Positions 27,501 to 33,672 of a DNA stretch of 42,868 bases are shown piece by piece. The stretch's first letter is position 1; every line of letters begins with the position of its first letter. Below the pieces are notes generated by a model. That model did not search any database, was not told where the DNA came from, and was given only the letters and a program-made list of their open reading frames with translations. The position numbers were made by a program, and so were the translations under genes. This DNA comes from a virus. The stretch spans positions 1 through 42,868 of the IMG/VR virus record IMGVR_UViG_3300017779_000027. One strand, 5' to 3'.

Positions 27501-28216
27501 ATGGATTAAGCGTTAATCTAAGTTGGTCTTTTGCTTCTTCTGCAGACGGCGGTTGCGACACTGCTATTATGCACTACGGTGATTTAGGTGATATTCCTGG
27601 CTCGAATTCAACTTTAGCAGGTGGTCAACAACCTAGCTCTCCACACACGTTTGACGAGTCACACTTTGGAACTCCTTATAATAACACTTTTGTAGAAGGT
27701 AATGAGTATGAATGGAGAGTAAAATGTCAAGGAGACTCGTGGAATGCTGAAGGAGTCGGAAATAACCAACCTCCATATCACCCAATACATACTTTTAAAT
27801 TTGAAGTTAATCCTCTTGCTACTCAATCAGGGGCATACATGCCTGCACCTGTACAAGCTCTTGTTCTATATACCACTCAATACTTAGGTGAAGAAACAGC
27901 TGCCGTTTCTGGTGTTGATTTAGAACTTTTATTACAACAAATTGGTGCATTACCAACATTTACTAGTACTGGTGTATTTGGTAGTAATAACGGTACACAA
28001 TGGATTTCTATAACGCAAGCTTCTATTACTAATCCAGCTCTTCCTAATGGTGCTAACGTAGTAGTGAAACGTGATGGTTTAGTAGTGGCTAGTACAGCAG
28101 ACGGTGGTTTTTACATCGGTTCGAATAACTACAACAACGTCATTTTCCCTGGTGTTGGGGCGCTTAATATACCAAACTTTGATTTCCAACAAGGTGATAT
28201 AATTACTATTGAATAA
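18527..28216 (+). CDS. Giant tail hub protein with Cys-rich repeats (3229 aa)
   Basis: The N-terminus NKDLDERLVPPGEYRDAMN (14-32) is the entry of a family of tail hub/stabilisation proteins (P22 gp10- or T7 gp12-like beta-propellers, by analogy) in Bacteroidota podophages. The signature YRVYFTDKVRGKILRLSKDG at 2005-2024 belongs to the same family. Between them lie large beta-rich insertions. Residues 2276 to about 2973 carry about 24 repeats of GCTDPxAxNYxPxATxDDGSC type. About 2980-3090 looks like fibronectin type III (NLSWSF, YEWRVKC at 3060), and the last 130 residues form another beta domain. There are no frame breaks over 9.7 kb. It probably makes the tail nozzle and a long Cys-stiffened receptor arm (inference). 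Confidence 0.85.
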   Translation: MPEMKRNFTKGKMNKDLDERLVPPGEYRDAMNIQVSTSDESDVGTVQNILGNFPGCTYNNAVSPNPIPEYSTTVGSISDEKNDTLYWLVAGFSNINNYLPLNPGDNISFKDIIMRTNHSSVSGCEPVFVDKYSFVVYNESNSNAPTNTITLDNEDWYANITPGMTVSGYTNWGQNNAAELFTDVPIVHVGNMEIQGLQYESAQDTTPVATTTMHNAMVVLNNVTLFDPNAPLGLPSPFQNMNYYNYVYIVDQFYSGEDINNIIGDTFTLLPGTDNEQVFTIVSAANTSVTYTNTGLSQFVIKLTLDDYLDVWSPEIAQDYISPIDSLSGLGVASSYQGQSINATITSIDQVSLPPTSVITVSPNSSELLVDIYSALFDDNGDETGFSLKVKNSVGAGGVWPQDTCIDPTSVSSINDDEYQMVKCSDLTTLVLPYDYSNKALTFEIAGENAETVLNLADEVQLGFGGGALYFRNDRVLKFHPDRLITGINIVDDMLFWTDNYSEPKKINIPRSISGTDPHGDTHTMNVNSATSDLSPIKEEHVTVIRKGPKNALSIDLKSNRDSDKNYSGIITISSATNVADSDFWDQRGSPGPAPGASNPYDFSSITTEEGSNIFRTQIKSDLSGNANFDLNTWKVGAKVVLKEFTDDTAPPIPIDDYTIKGTIIDWIYLGNDVNSFTSTEPSWGAKVAIKVDSISRLPEAADLNNTLNYAIDLFDEAERLFEFKLPRFSYRYKYEDGEYSTFGPWTKPAFLPGSFDYHPNQGYNLGMTNKITHLYLRDFINTDLPLDVVEIDLLYKEESSPSIYVVETIRPDSQATIPNEYGVKFNNWQLNEFLIDNENIKTILPSNQFLRAWDTVPKTALSQEITGNRIVYGNYKQNYDLQVNGSQYNPDFSSCKPVENTSSITSIKSLREYQLGVVFTDKHGRETPVISNNTGTFKVDKDQSSIANRLQLNIKNDSIPHDMEYYKFYIKETSGEYYNMAMDRYWDAEDGNMWVSFPSNDRDKIDIDSILILKKGVDADTPVKEPAKFKVLAIENEAPDFIKLNKTIISDVQHQGPSQQIPAQNIFLTGDNELPKAGENDFALAYWDGSNHVYSNTAIKNLHTQDSLEGDIYFQITNSTRTQSSKPIKIAKIDVTNDMWNQEGPNNGSFDSELVKWAIRLEEPFGNDINKFTNSNDGNGTAINDGNRAIFWNHKKENSAEFDGRFFVKIYKDTVFEKYIITPGAAEISNFNEDVTQKIYSFDKSKHSNAWGNLSNLNFPNGVNSRIATHDEQINNNPNWQDYITVTNNVGNHGNSGENWKSHAAFFRGINIHKSENSYLADDNSNPAFGIHGNNYKKSFGAMDLHMEGTGSEWDFEDVWFIDSEVSQGEHYGVWSENYTDQSHLGVGLNTDTKSIELGFGGIQPEGTNIANDWYWARDNSGFLESGDNDFYDLSNNDHYSQSANNLAKNLSPGKFFRWKNDPTGQVFKVNGSQQYNLLRHEADTDPNNTAQQYRAALGKNASGIDQVENGMTYITSTFFRPDNYSKNYKLTFVDHIDPTGDIKWDPSSPGAIDNGLHMTLLTDAANNSPSKPREIVVQSLIGTDVSGLGHGDRLVEVGMVITSIDGATDDSEGEPLEAVISKIEGNTLYLKHYNPDHLANVFPTANAAGDTIVVKQYGMNGLSRNSAKNINYFNEAVGFSDTNTGVDAVGYEIEILDPQVIESSFPRFPAIFETEPKESEALDVYYEITDNIPTFLNYNNIKSILPINQRFDILAVDSSVGDNGFLQDASYVLAHHPVGDKVVVDVDLTSSNIVSGDKLIVTKPNGDRVQIEIANHTSTVNNNFGYPQSPTRSIFELRRNLTNQIITSSWHNCYAFGNGVESNRIRDTFNQTYIHSGVKASTTLSKQYKEEHRKYGLIYSGLYNSISETNNLNQFIAAEKITKEINPVYGSIQKLYSRSTADGDLIALCEDRVLKILANKDAVYNADGNTNLVATDNVLGQAIPFSGEYGISKNPESFAAESYRVYFTDKVRGKILRLSKDGLTPISDYGMKIWFRNNLKLSPKLVGSYDDKKNEYNITLRGTVDKTVSFKEDVKGWVSFKSFLPQDGISCANEYYTFKQGNLWQHHSTKSIFINGGYITSRPNKFYGQIPPTASSLTVILNDAPNVVKAFHTLNYEGSQSRVLQSSSYNIHDVSSWDGNFENPGFSNITDNYSNNDYYNLESKTGWFVDEIKTNKEVGQIHEFIEKEGKWFNYIKGKQLTNNLGFFSTSFDNADSTFQGLGVLAGSNDFAYQGCTDNSANNYNPSATVDDGSCCYVGGCTDPTANNYLANACYDNGSCAYDLLGCTDPAYTGYNPNANVHDQSYCGNLITYGCMLSGLIIGPNNTMINAYINYNISYTNPCNGQSGPPIPVLDCLNGEEGDNCCCDPAVVGCMDPLAINNTYNPSANVSDNTLCDYPIPGCIDPVAHNYSPTATVDDGSCLYTPGCTDPTAINYDPGANLDNGTCEPFIYGCLSDVNACNYGGPGNTNNISPEVNTDDGSCQSNLGCMDASACNYDANANCDDGSCEYNSCQGCTDPLADNYAPAATVDDGSCYIAGCTDPVGTTNYNPNATQDDGSCLACVYGCTDNNAINYNPAATCDDGSCIQPIPGCMDPNACDYNALANVNSWCNYLSCAGCTDPTASNYDATATIDNGNCIACIYGCMDPQAFNYDANAICEATATDPGSGECIAVVTGCTDPTADNWGGLAVNTDDGSCQYFGCTDSGASNYDSNANVDDGSCLYPGCTDPSACNFDPNMSPPANDDDGSCTYLFGCMDPAADNFDATAECSDGSCQYLGCTDPTALNYDASANNDDGSCIPYIYGCLDPAAFNYDPNANWACSANNPGCDNTPGNECVGFPGGGGGVGGGNVGGCCEAVSYGCTDPTACNYIPGPNTDDGSCQYNYGCDDPTAINYDPTTCPDPSACEYQGCMDPSAQNYWNEATVPGPCLYETPYGLIEYSSFVYEDPTNGLSVNLSWSFASSADGGCDTAIMHYGDLGDIPGSNSTLAGGQQPSSPHTFDESHFGTPYNNTFVEGNEYEWRVKCQGDSWNAEGVGNNQPPYHPIHTFKFEVNPLATQSGAYMPAPVQALVLYTTQYLGEETAAVSGVDLELLLQQIGALPTFTSTGVFGSNNGTQWISITQASITNPALPNGANVVVKRDGLVVASTADGGFYIGSNNYNNVIFPGVGALNIPNFDFQQGDIITIE
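25352..27447 (+). repeat. Array of about 24 Cys-rich coding repeats
   Basis: The repeat unit is about 24-30 residues: Gly-Cys, then T/M-Asp-Pro, an Ala-x-Asn-Tyr core, a variable Asn-Pro-Asn/Ala-Ala segment, and Asp-Asp-Gly-Ser-Cys. The acidic DDGS loops look suited to bind calcium, and the two Cys per unit could pair (inference). At DNA level GGTTGTACAGATCC recurs many times, for example near 25504, 26193, 26265 and 26824. Unit length varies and some copies are degenerate (about 25590-25780, and 27060-27230 with a Gly-rich insert). Confidence 0.92.
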
Positions 28217-28222
28217 TAAATT

Positions 28223-28636
28223 ATGATATTAAAAACATTAACATTTAGCAGTGAAATTAATTCTAGCTTACAGGTAGGTGATAAAGTATATTACTCTGCA
28301 ATAGCTGCTCCAGCAGGTGGTAGTCAATTTCAAAACATAAGTTCAAATCAAAGTGCGAATATAATAAAATTTGGAATTGTTGTAGAATTATTTCCGCATG
28401 GCAATCCACTAGCAAGCCCGCCAATACCATCTAATAGTATTGTTGTTATTTATGATGATAATTCTGGGGTTATGCCTCCTCAGCTCAACGATTATATTAT
28501 GTTTGGTAAAGATAAAGAAGTAAATTCTTCAAGTTTAATTGGTTATTACGCGGAAGTAACGTTTATAAATAATGCAACAACTGGAAAAATTGAATTATTT
28601 TCAATTGGTTCAGAAGTTTCGGAAAGTAGTAAATAA
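28223..28636 (+). CDS. Hypothetical tail-associated protein (137 aa)
   Basis: The gene starts six bases after the hub gene. The protein is beta-rich with no Cys: FSSEINSSLQVGDKVYYSA, then KFGIVVELFPHGNP, SIVVIYDDNSGVMPPQLND, IMFGKDKEVNSSSLIGYYAE and a strand-rich end. The VGDKVYYS and YIMFGKD patterns resemble small proteins that accompany tail hubs in marine phages, where strand segments start with GD and end with a FxKDxxVN element. I recognise no function. A structural, tail-tip role is inferred from the adjacent genes only. Confidence 0.65.
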   Translation: MILKTLTFSSEINSSLQVGDKVYYSAIAAPAGGSQFQNISSNQSANIIKFGIVVELFPHGNPLASPPIPSNSIVVIYDDNSGVMPPQLNDYIMFGKDKEVNSSSLIGYYAEVTFINNATTGKIELFSIGSEVSESSK

Positions 28637-28643
28637 ATAAAAT

Positions 28644-30470
28644 ATGGAAATAATAAAAAGTTTTAATTTAGATTTATCAGATTTACGAGCCATTTCTAAA
28701 ACTAGAAATTTTACAGTTATAGGCACTAATAATGCTGCGTTTAGTTTAGAAATAAAAAATGAAGATAATTATTATTATAATTTTACCACAAATGCTTTTC
28801 AAGCTACTAAAGCTAGGTTAAACAATGTGGCTATTGACAGTGGGATTTACAAAGGCCATATTACATTTCCAACAATTACAGACGATGATCAATATGATAT
28901 ATATTTGTTTGCTGAACCAGGAACTAAGCATGTTGATTACAACGAGGTTAGATTTGCTGATGGTAGTATAGATATAAACTCCTCAATAGGATCTAATTCG
29001 TTGTTAATGCAAAAAGTTATATATCAATACACAGATATCACCTTAACAATATCAACTACATCTCCAACTAGCGCTATTACAGGTAGTGCACTTTCTAACG
29101 ATACTCTAACAATATCAAGAGGTAAAAATAGTGGATTAATTCCTTTTTCATTGTCTAAAACTAGTTCTAGTGGAGAGTCTTATAAAATTTTAAAACAGCC
29201 TACCTCCGATGACATTTTGTCTATAGCATCAAGTAGAACAGTTGGTAGCGCGCCAGAGAAATTACCTGGTGAAAATGAATATCCAGAAAGTAGAACTGCT
29301 TTCACTGGTGATGATATTAATGGAGCCATTACTAGTGGTAGTGTAGTTAGGATGGACAATACTGATTTATCCGCAGTTATAGAAGTCGGAGATAAAATAA
29401 CTACTGACGCCACGCAAGATACTGTAGATGGAAATGTTCTTAGCGGTGTTAAAGTTGTTATGGACAACAACGTTGCTAATAATATGGCAGTTGGGGATAG
29501 AATAACCATGAGGGGTGGTGCTGCTATAACTGCGTCTCTTTTTGAAGAAAAAGTTATTACCGTGGCGGCTTTAGATCCAGATGGAGATAACCCAAAAGAA
29601 TTTTCTATGTCTCACTCTATAGCAATTTTGGATGGAACTACTTTGGTTTTTAACTCTACCATTAATAGAAGTTTAACGACCGTGACTGTAGTAGAGACTA
29701 GTGGCACTGCTACTGACTTTACAATGTCGCAAGATATTCAGTTCCGTGATAATGCCCCTTTAACTTTTTGGCCTAGAAAAAATTATCAATGGCCACTAAA
29801 CACTGTTCATGGTTTAGAGCCTAGAATGTTTGTTATAAGCGGGACAAACGTTACGTCTGATACTAGAATTAGTAAATACGAAGACACTATAACTGAACTT
29901 GCTAATACTGAAAAAGAAAGAGTAATAATAAAAAATAGAGCTCCAGCTCTTAATGCTAAAGGTGTAAAACCAACAGTTACCAAAGGATTAGTAACAGCAC
30001 AAAGTGGTAATGTTGTTTTCAACAAACAACAGAAGATTGCACTTGCTGGCGATACTATCCAAATAGCAGGATATGGTACTGATCAAATATTTAAAGTACA
30101 TGGTTATCAATTAAGGTTTACAGATCTAGCTATAGCATTAACACCTGTGACAACTACTACTACAGCGGCTTCTTTTGATAGCACCAGTGTAGTTGTAGCG
30201 GCTAGAGATGGTATAATGAATTCTGTTAGCACGGTTAGTGGTATAGGTATAGATCCTTCAGTTGTTCCTACTGTTAGTAGTGGTGCTAACGCGAGTGGAG
30301 CTGGTACTATAGTGCTTAGTACCGCTCAGACGTTAGAAAACGGCGTAACATTAACCTTTCCTGAGGCTGGAAAAGTTGCTACTATAACTGGTAATGTAGA
30401 AGTTATTAAGGCTGGCACAGGAGACGCTACAATATCTTTCGATGTAGAAAAGTTGATAGCAACATCTTAA
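28644..30470 (+). CDS. Putative tail protein, beta-rich with repeated modules (608 aa)
   Basis: The N-terminal region (KSFNLDLSDLRAISKTRNFT, IYKGHITFPTITDDDQYDIY) looks like the base of a tail fibre or tail-side protein. Further on, two related modules stand in tandem: GSVVRMDNTDLSAVIEVGDK (about 230-250) and GVKVVMDNNVANNMAVGDRI (about 268-290). Further TMS-type strands follow (ITVAALDPDGDNPKEFSMSH, VVETSGTATDFTMSQDIQFR). The C-terminus is Ser/Thr/Gly-rich and resembles Ig-like tail domains. It is Cys-free. It lies eight bases after the previous gene. I infer tail appendage; no enzymatic motif is visible. Confidence 0.68.
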   Translation: MEIIKSFNLDLSDLRAISKTRNFTVIGTNNAAFSLEIKNEDNYYYNFTTNAFQATKARLNNVAIDSGIYKGHITFPTITDDDQYDIYLFAEPGTKHVDYNEVRFADGSIDINSSIGSNSLLMQKVIYQYTDITLTISTTSPTSAITGSALSNDTLTISRGKNSGLIPFSLSKTSSSGESYKILKQPTSDDILSIASSRTVGSAPEKLPGENEYPESRTAFTGDDINGAITSGSVVRMDNTDLSAVIEVGDKITTDATQDTVDGNVLSGVKVVMDNNVANNMAVGDRITMRGGAAITASLFEEKVITVAALDPDGDNPKEFSMSHSIAILDGTTLVFNSTINRSLTTVTVVETSGTATDFTMSQDIQFRDNAPLTFWPRKNYQWPLNTVHGLEPRMFVISGTNVTSDTRISKYEDTITELANTEKERVIIKNRAPALNAKGVKPTVTKGLVTAQSGNVVFNKQQKIALAGDTIQIAGYGTDQIFKVHGYQLRFTDLAIALTPVTTTTTAASFDSTSVVVAARDGIMNSVSTVSGIGIDPSVVPTVSSGANASGAGTIVLSTAQTLENGVTLTFPEAGKVATITGNVEVIKAGTGDATISFDVEKLIATS

Positions 30471-30524
30471 AGTAAAAAAACAGTGAAAACTGTGACTATA
30501 ATACTTATAATTAAATAAAATATT

Positions 30525-30938
30525 ATGAGTAAAGATTTAGTAGTTCGTAATTTAAAAAAAGATGATTACAATTTTATAGCTGAATGGTGGAAATGGTGGA
30601 GATGGAAAGTTATACCAAGAGAAATGCTACCTGAAAATGGATTAAGTGGTTTGATGGTAGAAAAAAATGGAGTTAGAATAGTGTCTTGTTTTATAATAAT
30701 GACTAATTCAAAAGGCGCTATGATAGAGTGGGTTGTTTCTAATCCACAATATAGAGATAAAGATAGAAAGTATGCAATAGAGCTTTTAATAGAAACAGCA
30801 GAGCAATATTGCTTAGGTTTAGGTTTTGATTACATTTTTAGTATTGGTAGAAACAAACACTTAATAGAAACACACAAAAAATTAAAATGGACTGTAGATG
30901 AGAAGCCGTCCTACGAAATAATGAAAAAAATAAGATAA
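30525..30938 (+). CDS. Putative GNAT-fold acetyltransferase (137 aa)
   Basis: The length and strand-helix order match a GCN5-related N-acetyltransferase: an N-terminal VVRNLKKDDYNFIAEWWKWW, then GLMVEKNGVRIVSCFIIMTN (strands 2-4), AMIEWVVSNPQYRDKDRKYA leading into the helix AIELLIETAEQYCLGLGFDY (the acetyl-CoA pyrophosphate region in GNATs) and ending with THKKLKW. The typical R/Q-x-x-G-x-G/A loop is not well kept (NPQYRDKDRKYAIELL), so activity is uncertain. Similar GNAT-like genes recur inside phage virion clusters. Substrate unknown. It starts after an AT-rich leader (ATAAAATATTATG) and touches the next gene, with one base between. Confidence 0.7.
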   Translation: MSKDLVVRNLKKDDYNFIAEWWKWWRWKVIPREMLPENGLSGLMVEKNGVRIVSCFIIMTNSKGAMIEWVVSNPQYRDKDRKYAIELLIETAEQYCLGLGFDYIFSIGRNKHLIETHKKLKWTVDEKPSYEIMKKIR

Positions 30939-30939
30939 C

Positions 30940-31728
30940 ATGGGTACAATTTCAACAGCGATAATGGCGGGCACAGCTTTAATGGGTATGAAAAACGCTA
31001 GTAGAATGCGTAGAGATGCTAGGCAAAATGCAGCTGCAGCACTAGAGGAAAGGCAAAAGCAACAAGCAAAACTTGACGCTGAAGTAGCTAACTATAGAAA
31101 TATGAAATTTACAAATCCATACGCTGGAATGGAAAATCCTTTTGAGGATCTAACAGTGGCTACTGGTGCTGCTGAATTTCAAGCTCAACAAGGCGCTCAG
31201 CAAAGAGCAAATATACTAGAGCAACTTCGTGGTGCTGCTGGTGGTAGTGGTATAGCTGGCTTAGCGCAAGCCTTAGCTAATCAAGGGCAATTACAAGCTA
31301 GACAAATTTCAACAGATTTACAAAGACAAGAAATGATGAACGCTATGGCCGCAGCTAAAGGAGCTAGCATGATTGACGTGCAAGAAAGAGCTGGTGATGC
31401 AATGGTGCAGCAAGCCGAGTTTGGAAGACAAGCAACAATATTAGGTGCACAATATGGTCAAGCTGCTGGAGCTAATAAAAATTTACAACAATCTTTATTA
31501 AACCAAAGAAATGCTAATTTAGCGGCAAATCAAATGATGATGAATAGCATGAAAACTTTAGGTAGTCTTGATTTTAGTAGCCCTAGTAGCTCTAGTAACA
31601 ATTTTATTGATCAACCAACAAATGATCTTTATTCAGGTGGTGGTGGGTATGGAGGGGGAACTGATGTTATTCAAGAAACAAAAGTTTACACTGATCAATA
31701 TGGAAACCCAACAGTTGAAGGTTATTAA
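30940..31728 (+). CDS. Putative internal virion (ejection) protein, gp14-like
   Basis: The 262-residue protein begins with a hydrophobic Gly/Ala/Met segment (STAIMAGTALMGMKN), then a long Ala/Gln/Arg-rich helix (RRDARQNAAAALEERQKQQA). The core AAGGSGIAGLAQALANQGQL, then QARQISTDLQRQE, is the pattern of T7 gp14- and P22 gp7-type ejection proteins. The C-terminus is a Ser/Asn/Gly-rich tail (YSGGGGYGGGTD). Such proteins leave the capsid with the DNA and help build a channel across the cell envelope. Its position directly ahead of two larger virion proteins fits an ejection cluster. Assignment is by pattern and order. Confidence 0.78.
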   Translation: MGTISTAIMAGTALMGMKNASRMRRDARQNAAAALEERQKQQAKLDAEVANYRNMKFTNPYAGMENPFEDLTVATGAAEFQAQQGAQQRANILEQLRGAAGGSGIAGLAQALANQGQLQARQISTDLQRQEMMNAMAAAKGASMIDVQERAGDAMVQQAEFGRQATILGAQYGQAAGANKNLQQSLLNQRNANLAANQMMMNSMKTLGSLDFSSPSSSSNNFIDQPTNDLYSGGGGYGGGTDVIQETKVYTDQYGNPTVEGY

Positions 31729-31745
31729 AAATAAATAAATAAAAT

Positions 31746-33665
31746 ATGGCAACAAAAGGAGGAAGTTTATTAGGTAAAGCAGATTCAACACTAGCACAAA
31801 TGTCTTATAGAGAGGCAATGGCTGACGTTGCTCCTGATCTTAAAAGTGTATATCAAGAAGAAATGCTAACTCAAGCAATGTTTGAAAAGGGCGTTCAAGA
31901 TCATTTTGATACTTTATATGCTGATAACAATGCTTTATCAAAAGAATTAGAAGATGCTACGGCTAAAGCTATGACTGGTTTAGGTACTGACTACCAAGCT
32001 ATGGAATTATTTGATAACGAGCTTAGTTCTATGAAGCAAAGAATGAAAGCGCTTCCTAAAGATAAAAAAGGAAACTTTGAAAGAGCAAAGATAAGAGCGG
32101 AAATGTCTGAACTATTAAAATCAAGCGCTGATTTAGACGCAACGATAACTAAAATCGGTACAATGATAGATAATAAAGAATATAATAAAAACGCTACTGG
32201 ATCTAAAAATTTATCTTTACTAACTTCTATAGCTAATGGCACAGCTAAAAAAAATATTAAAAATGGTAAGTTGTTTTACTCAATGGATTATAATGGCGAA
32301 ACTGTGGAAATGGATAGAGACGCTGTAGAAAGCGCGTTGGTACAAAATGACCCTACGTTTCAAGCTAGTTTTGAAAAAATAAGTCCTATGTATAATAACA
32401 AAGGAAAACAAAAAGGTGCTAAATGGGAAGATTCTCGTCAAGCAGCTATAAATGATTATGCTGATTCTTTTACATCGGAAGCAGCTTACGCTGCAAATAT
32501 AAACGAAAGACAAGGCGGTTTAGGATATACATTTGTAGAGGCTTTGATGGGTAAAGATGGTTCAGATTCTATATATAAAGCTTTAATGAACATGGGTCCA
32601 GCTACTATAGAGAAATATGACGTGGCAGGTGGGGCTGATGGTAAGTCAGATGGGAAGATAACAGAGGCTGATTTCGCTAATCCAGAAAATGGAATTACTT
32701 TAATAAACTCTTTAACAGATATTCACGATAAAGAAAATTTTGATTTTGAAACTGCGAAGCTAGTGGCGGGAGAATTTTACGCTGATAAATTAGCTGGAAA
32801 AGAATTTGAAGATGGAACAAAAATGAGACCAAAATCTGGAACAGCGGAAACTTCTGATACTGATAAGCCTTTATTTAATCCAAATATGTATTATCCATTA
32901 GGAATCTTAGGAGGTTCTGTAACTGGTGGCCAAATAAATGGTTGGGTTGATTCTATTAAGGCAGGTAGAGAGTTTGATTTTGAAGGAAACTCTTATAGTC
33001 ATATTGACGGTGGTTGGTATTTAAACTATAATGATGGTAGTGAAGAAGGAAAAGAAAAATCTACAACAAATAGCGATAACTATATTGGTAGCGCTGATAA
33101 TTTAATTTTTAGCGCGTTTGGTGATGGTGGTAGCGACTCAAGATTTAAAAATATAACTACTGAAAAAATAAAAATAATAGATCATAAAACTGGAGTAGAG
33201 ATTGAAGATAGTACAGATAGTGTAGAAAACAAAGGTTTACATACAAAAATATTTGATCAAATAGCAACAGCAGGTATAAATGACGATACTGCTGCTGAAA
33301 AATTAAATACCTTGTTTGATTTAAACAAAGCAACAAGTAAAATTCAATTTATGCCTTTTACTAATAGATCTGAATTTGAGTTACGAAAAGGAGTTGGCGG
33401 AACAAGAGGTCTTAAGGCAGATGCACCTGGTACTGATGATATAATGCTTTTTAACCCTAGAACTGGAGAGGTTGTAAAAGATGAAAACAAAAATAGAATT
33501 AAATTTAAAACTGGCCAAGAAATAACAAGTTTAAATGAAAAAGGTTTAAGTCCTGAAATTTCTCAAATAATTAAAATACTTAAAGAGCAGAACATTAAGA
33601 TACCTGGTTCTGAGACTGATCAAACAGCTGGCGTTGGTAGTAAGTACCCAGTAGAAAAACAATAA
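31746..33665 (+). CDS. Putative internal virion protein (639 aa)
   Basis: It starts after AATAAATAAAATATGG and begins MATKGGSLLGKADSTLAQMS, then a long helical region (EDATAKAMTGLGTDYQAMEL, NELSSMKQRMKALPKDKKG). Further on is an EF-hand-like loop DGKSDGKITEAD (residues 298-309) with Asp at loop positions 1, 5 and 12 but Lys at 3, so calcium binding is only possible. The C-terminal half is mixed alpha/beta (GGQINGWVDSIKAGREFDFE, FNPRTGEVVKDENK). No lytic or protease motif is visible. Between a gp14-like protein and a giant polyvalent protein, it is best read as another ejected virion protein. Confidence 0.68.
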   Translation: MATKGGSLLGKADSTLAQMSYREAMADVAPDLKSVYQEEMLTQAMFEKGVQDHFDTLYADNNALSKELEDATAKAMTGLGTDYQAMELFDNELSSMKQRMKALPKDKKGNFERAKIRAEMSELLKSSADLDATITKIGTMIDNKEYNKNATGSKNLSLLTSIANGTAKKNIKNGKLFYSMDYNGETVEMDRDAVESALVQNDPTFQASFEKISPMYNNKGKQKGAKWEDSRQAAINDYADSFTSEAAYAANINERQGGLGYTFVEALMGKDGSDSIYKALMNMGPATIEKYDVAGGADGKSDGKITEADFANPENGITLINSLTDIHDKENFDFETAKLVAGEFYADKLAGKEFEDGTKMRPKSGTAETSDTDKPLFNPNMYYPLGILGGSVTGGQINGWVDSIKAGREFDFEGNSYSHIDGGWYLNYNDGSEEGKEKSTTNSDNYIGSADNLIFSAFGDGGSDSRFKNITTEKIKIIDHKTGVEIEDSTDSVENKGLHTKIFDQIATAGINDDTAAEKLNTLFDLNKATSKIQFMPFTNRSEFELRKGVGGTRGLKADAPGTDDIMLFNPRTGEVVKDENKNRIKFKTGQEITSLNEKGLSPEISQIIKILKEQNIKIPGSETDQTAGVGSKYPVEKQ

Positions 33666-33672
33666 TAAAAAT

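Noticed and set aside
30480-30493. A small hairpin ACAGT-GAAA-ACTGT after the tail gene.
   Set aside because: Only five base pairs, AT-rich and with no U-run; too weak to call a terminator.
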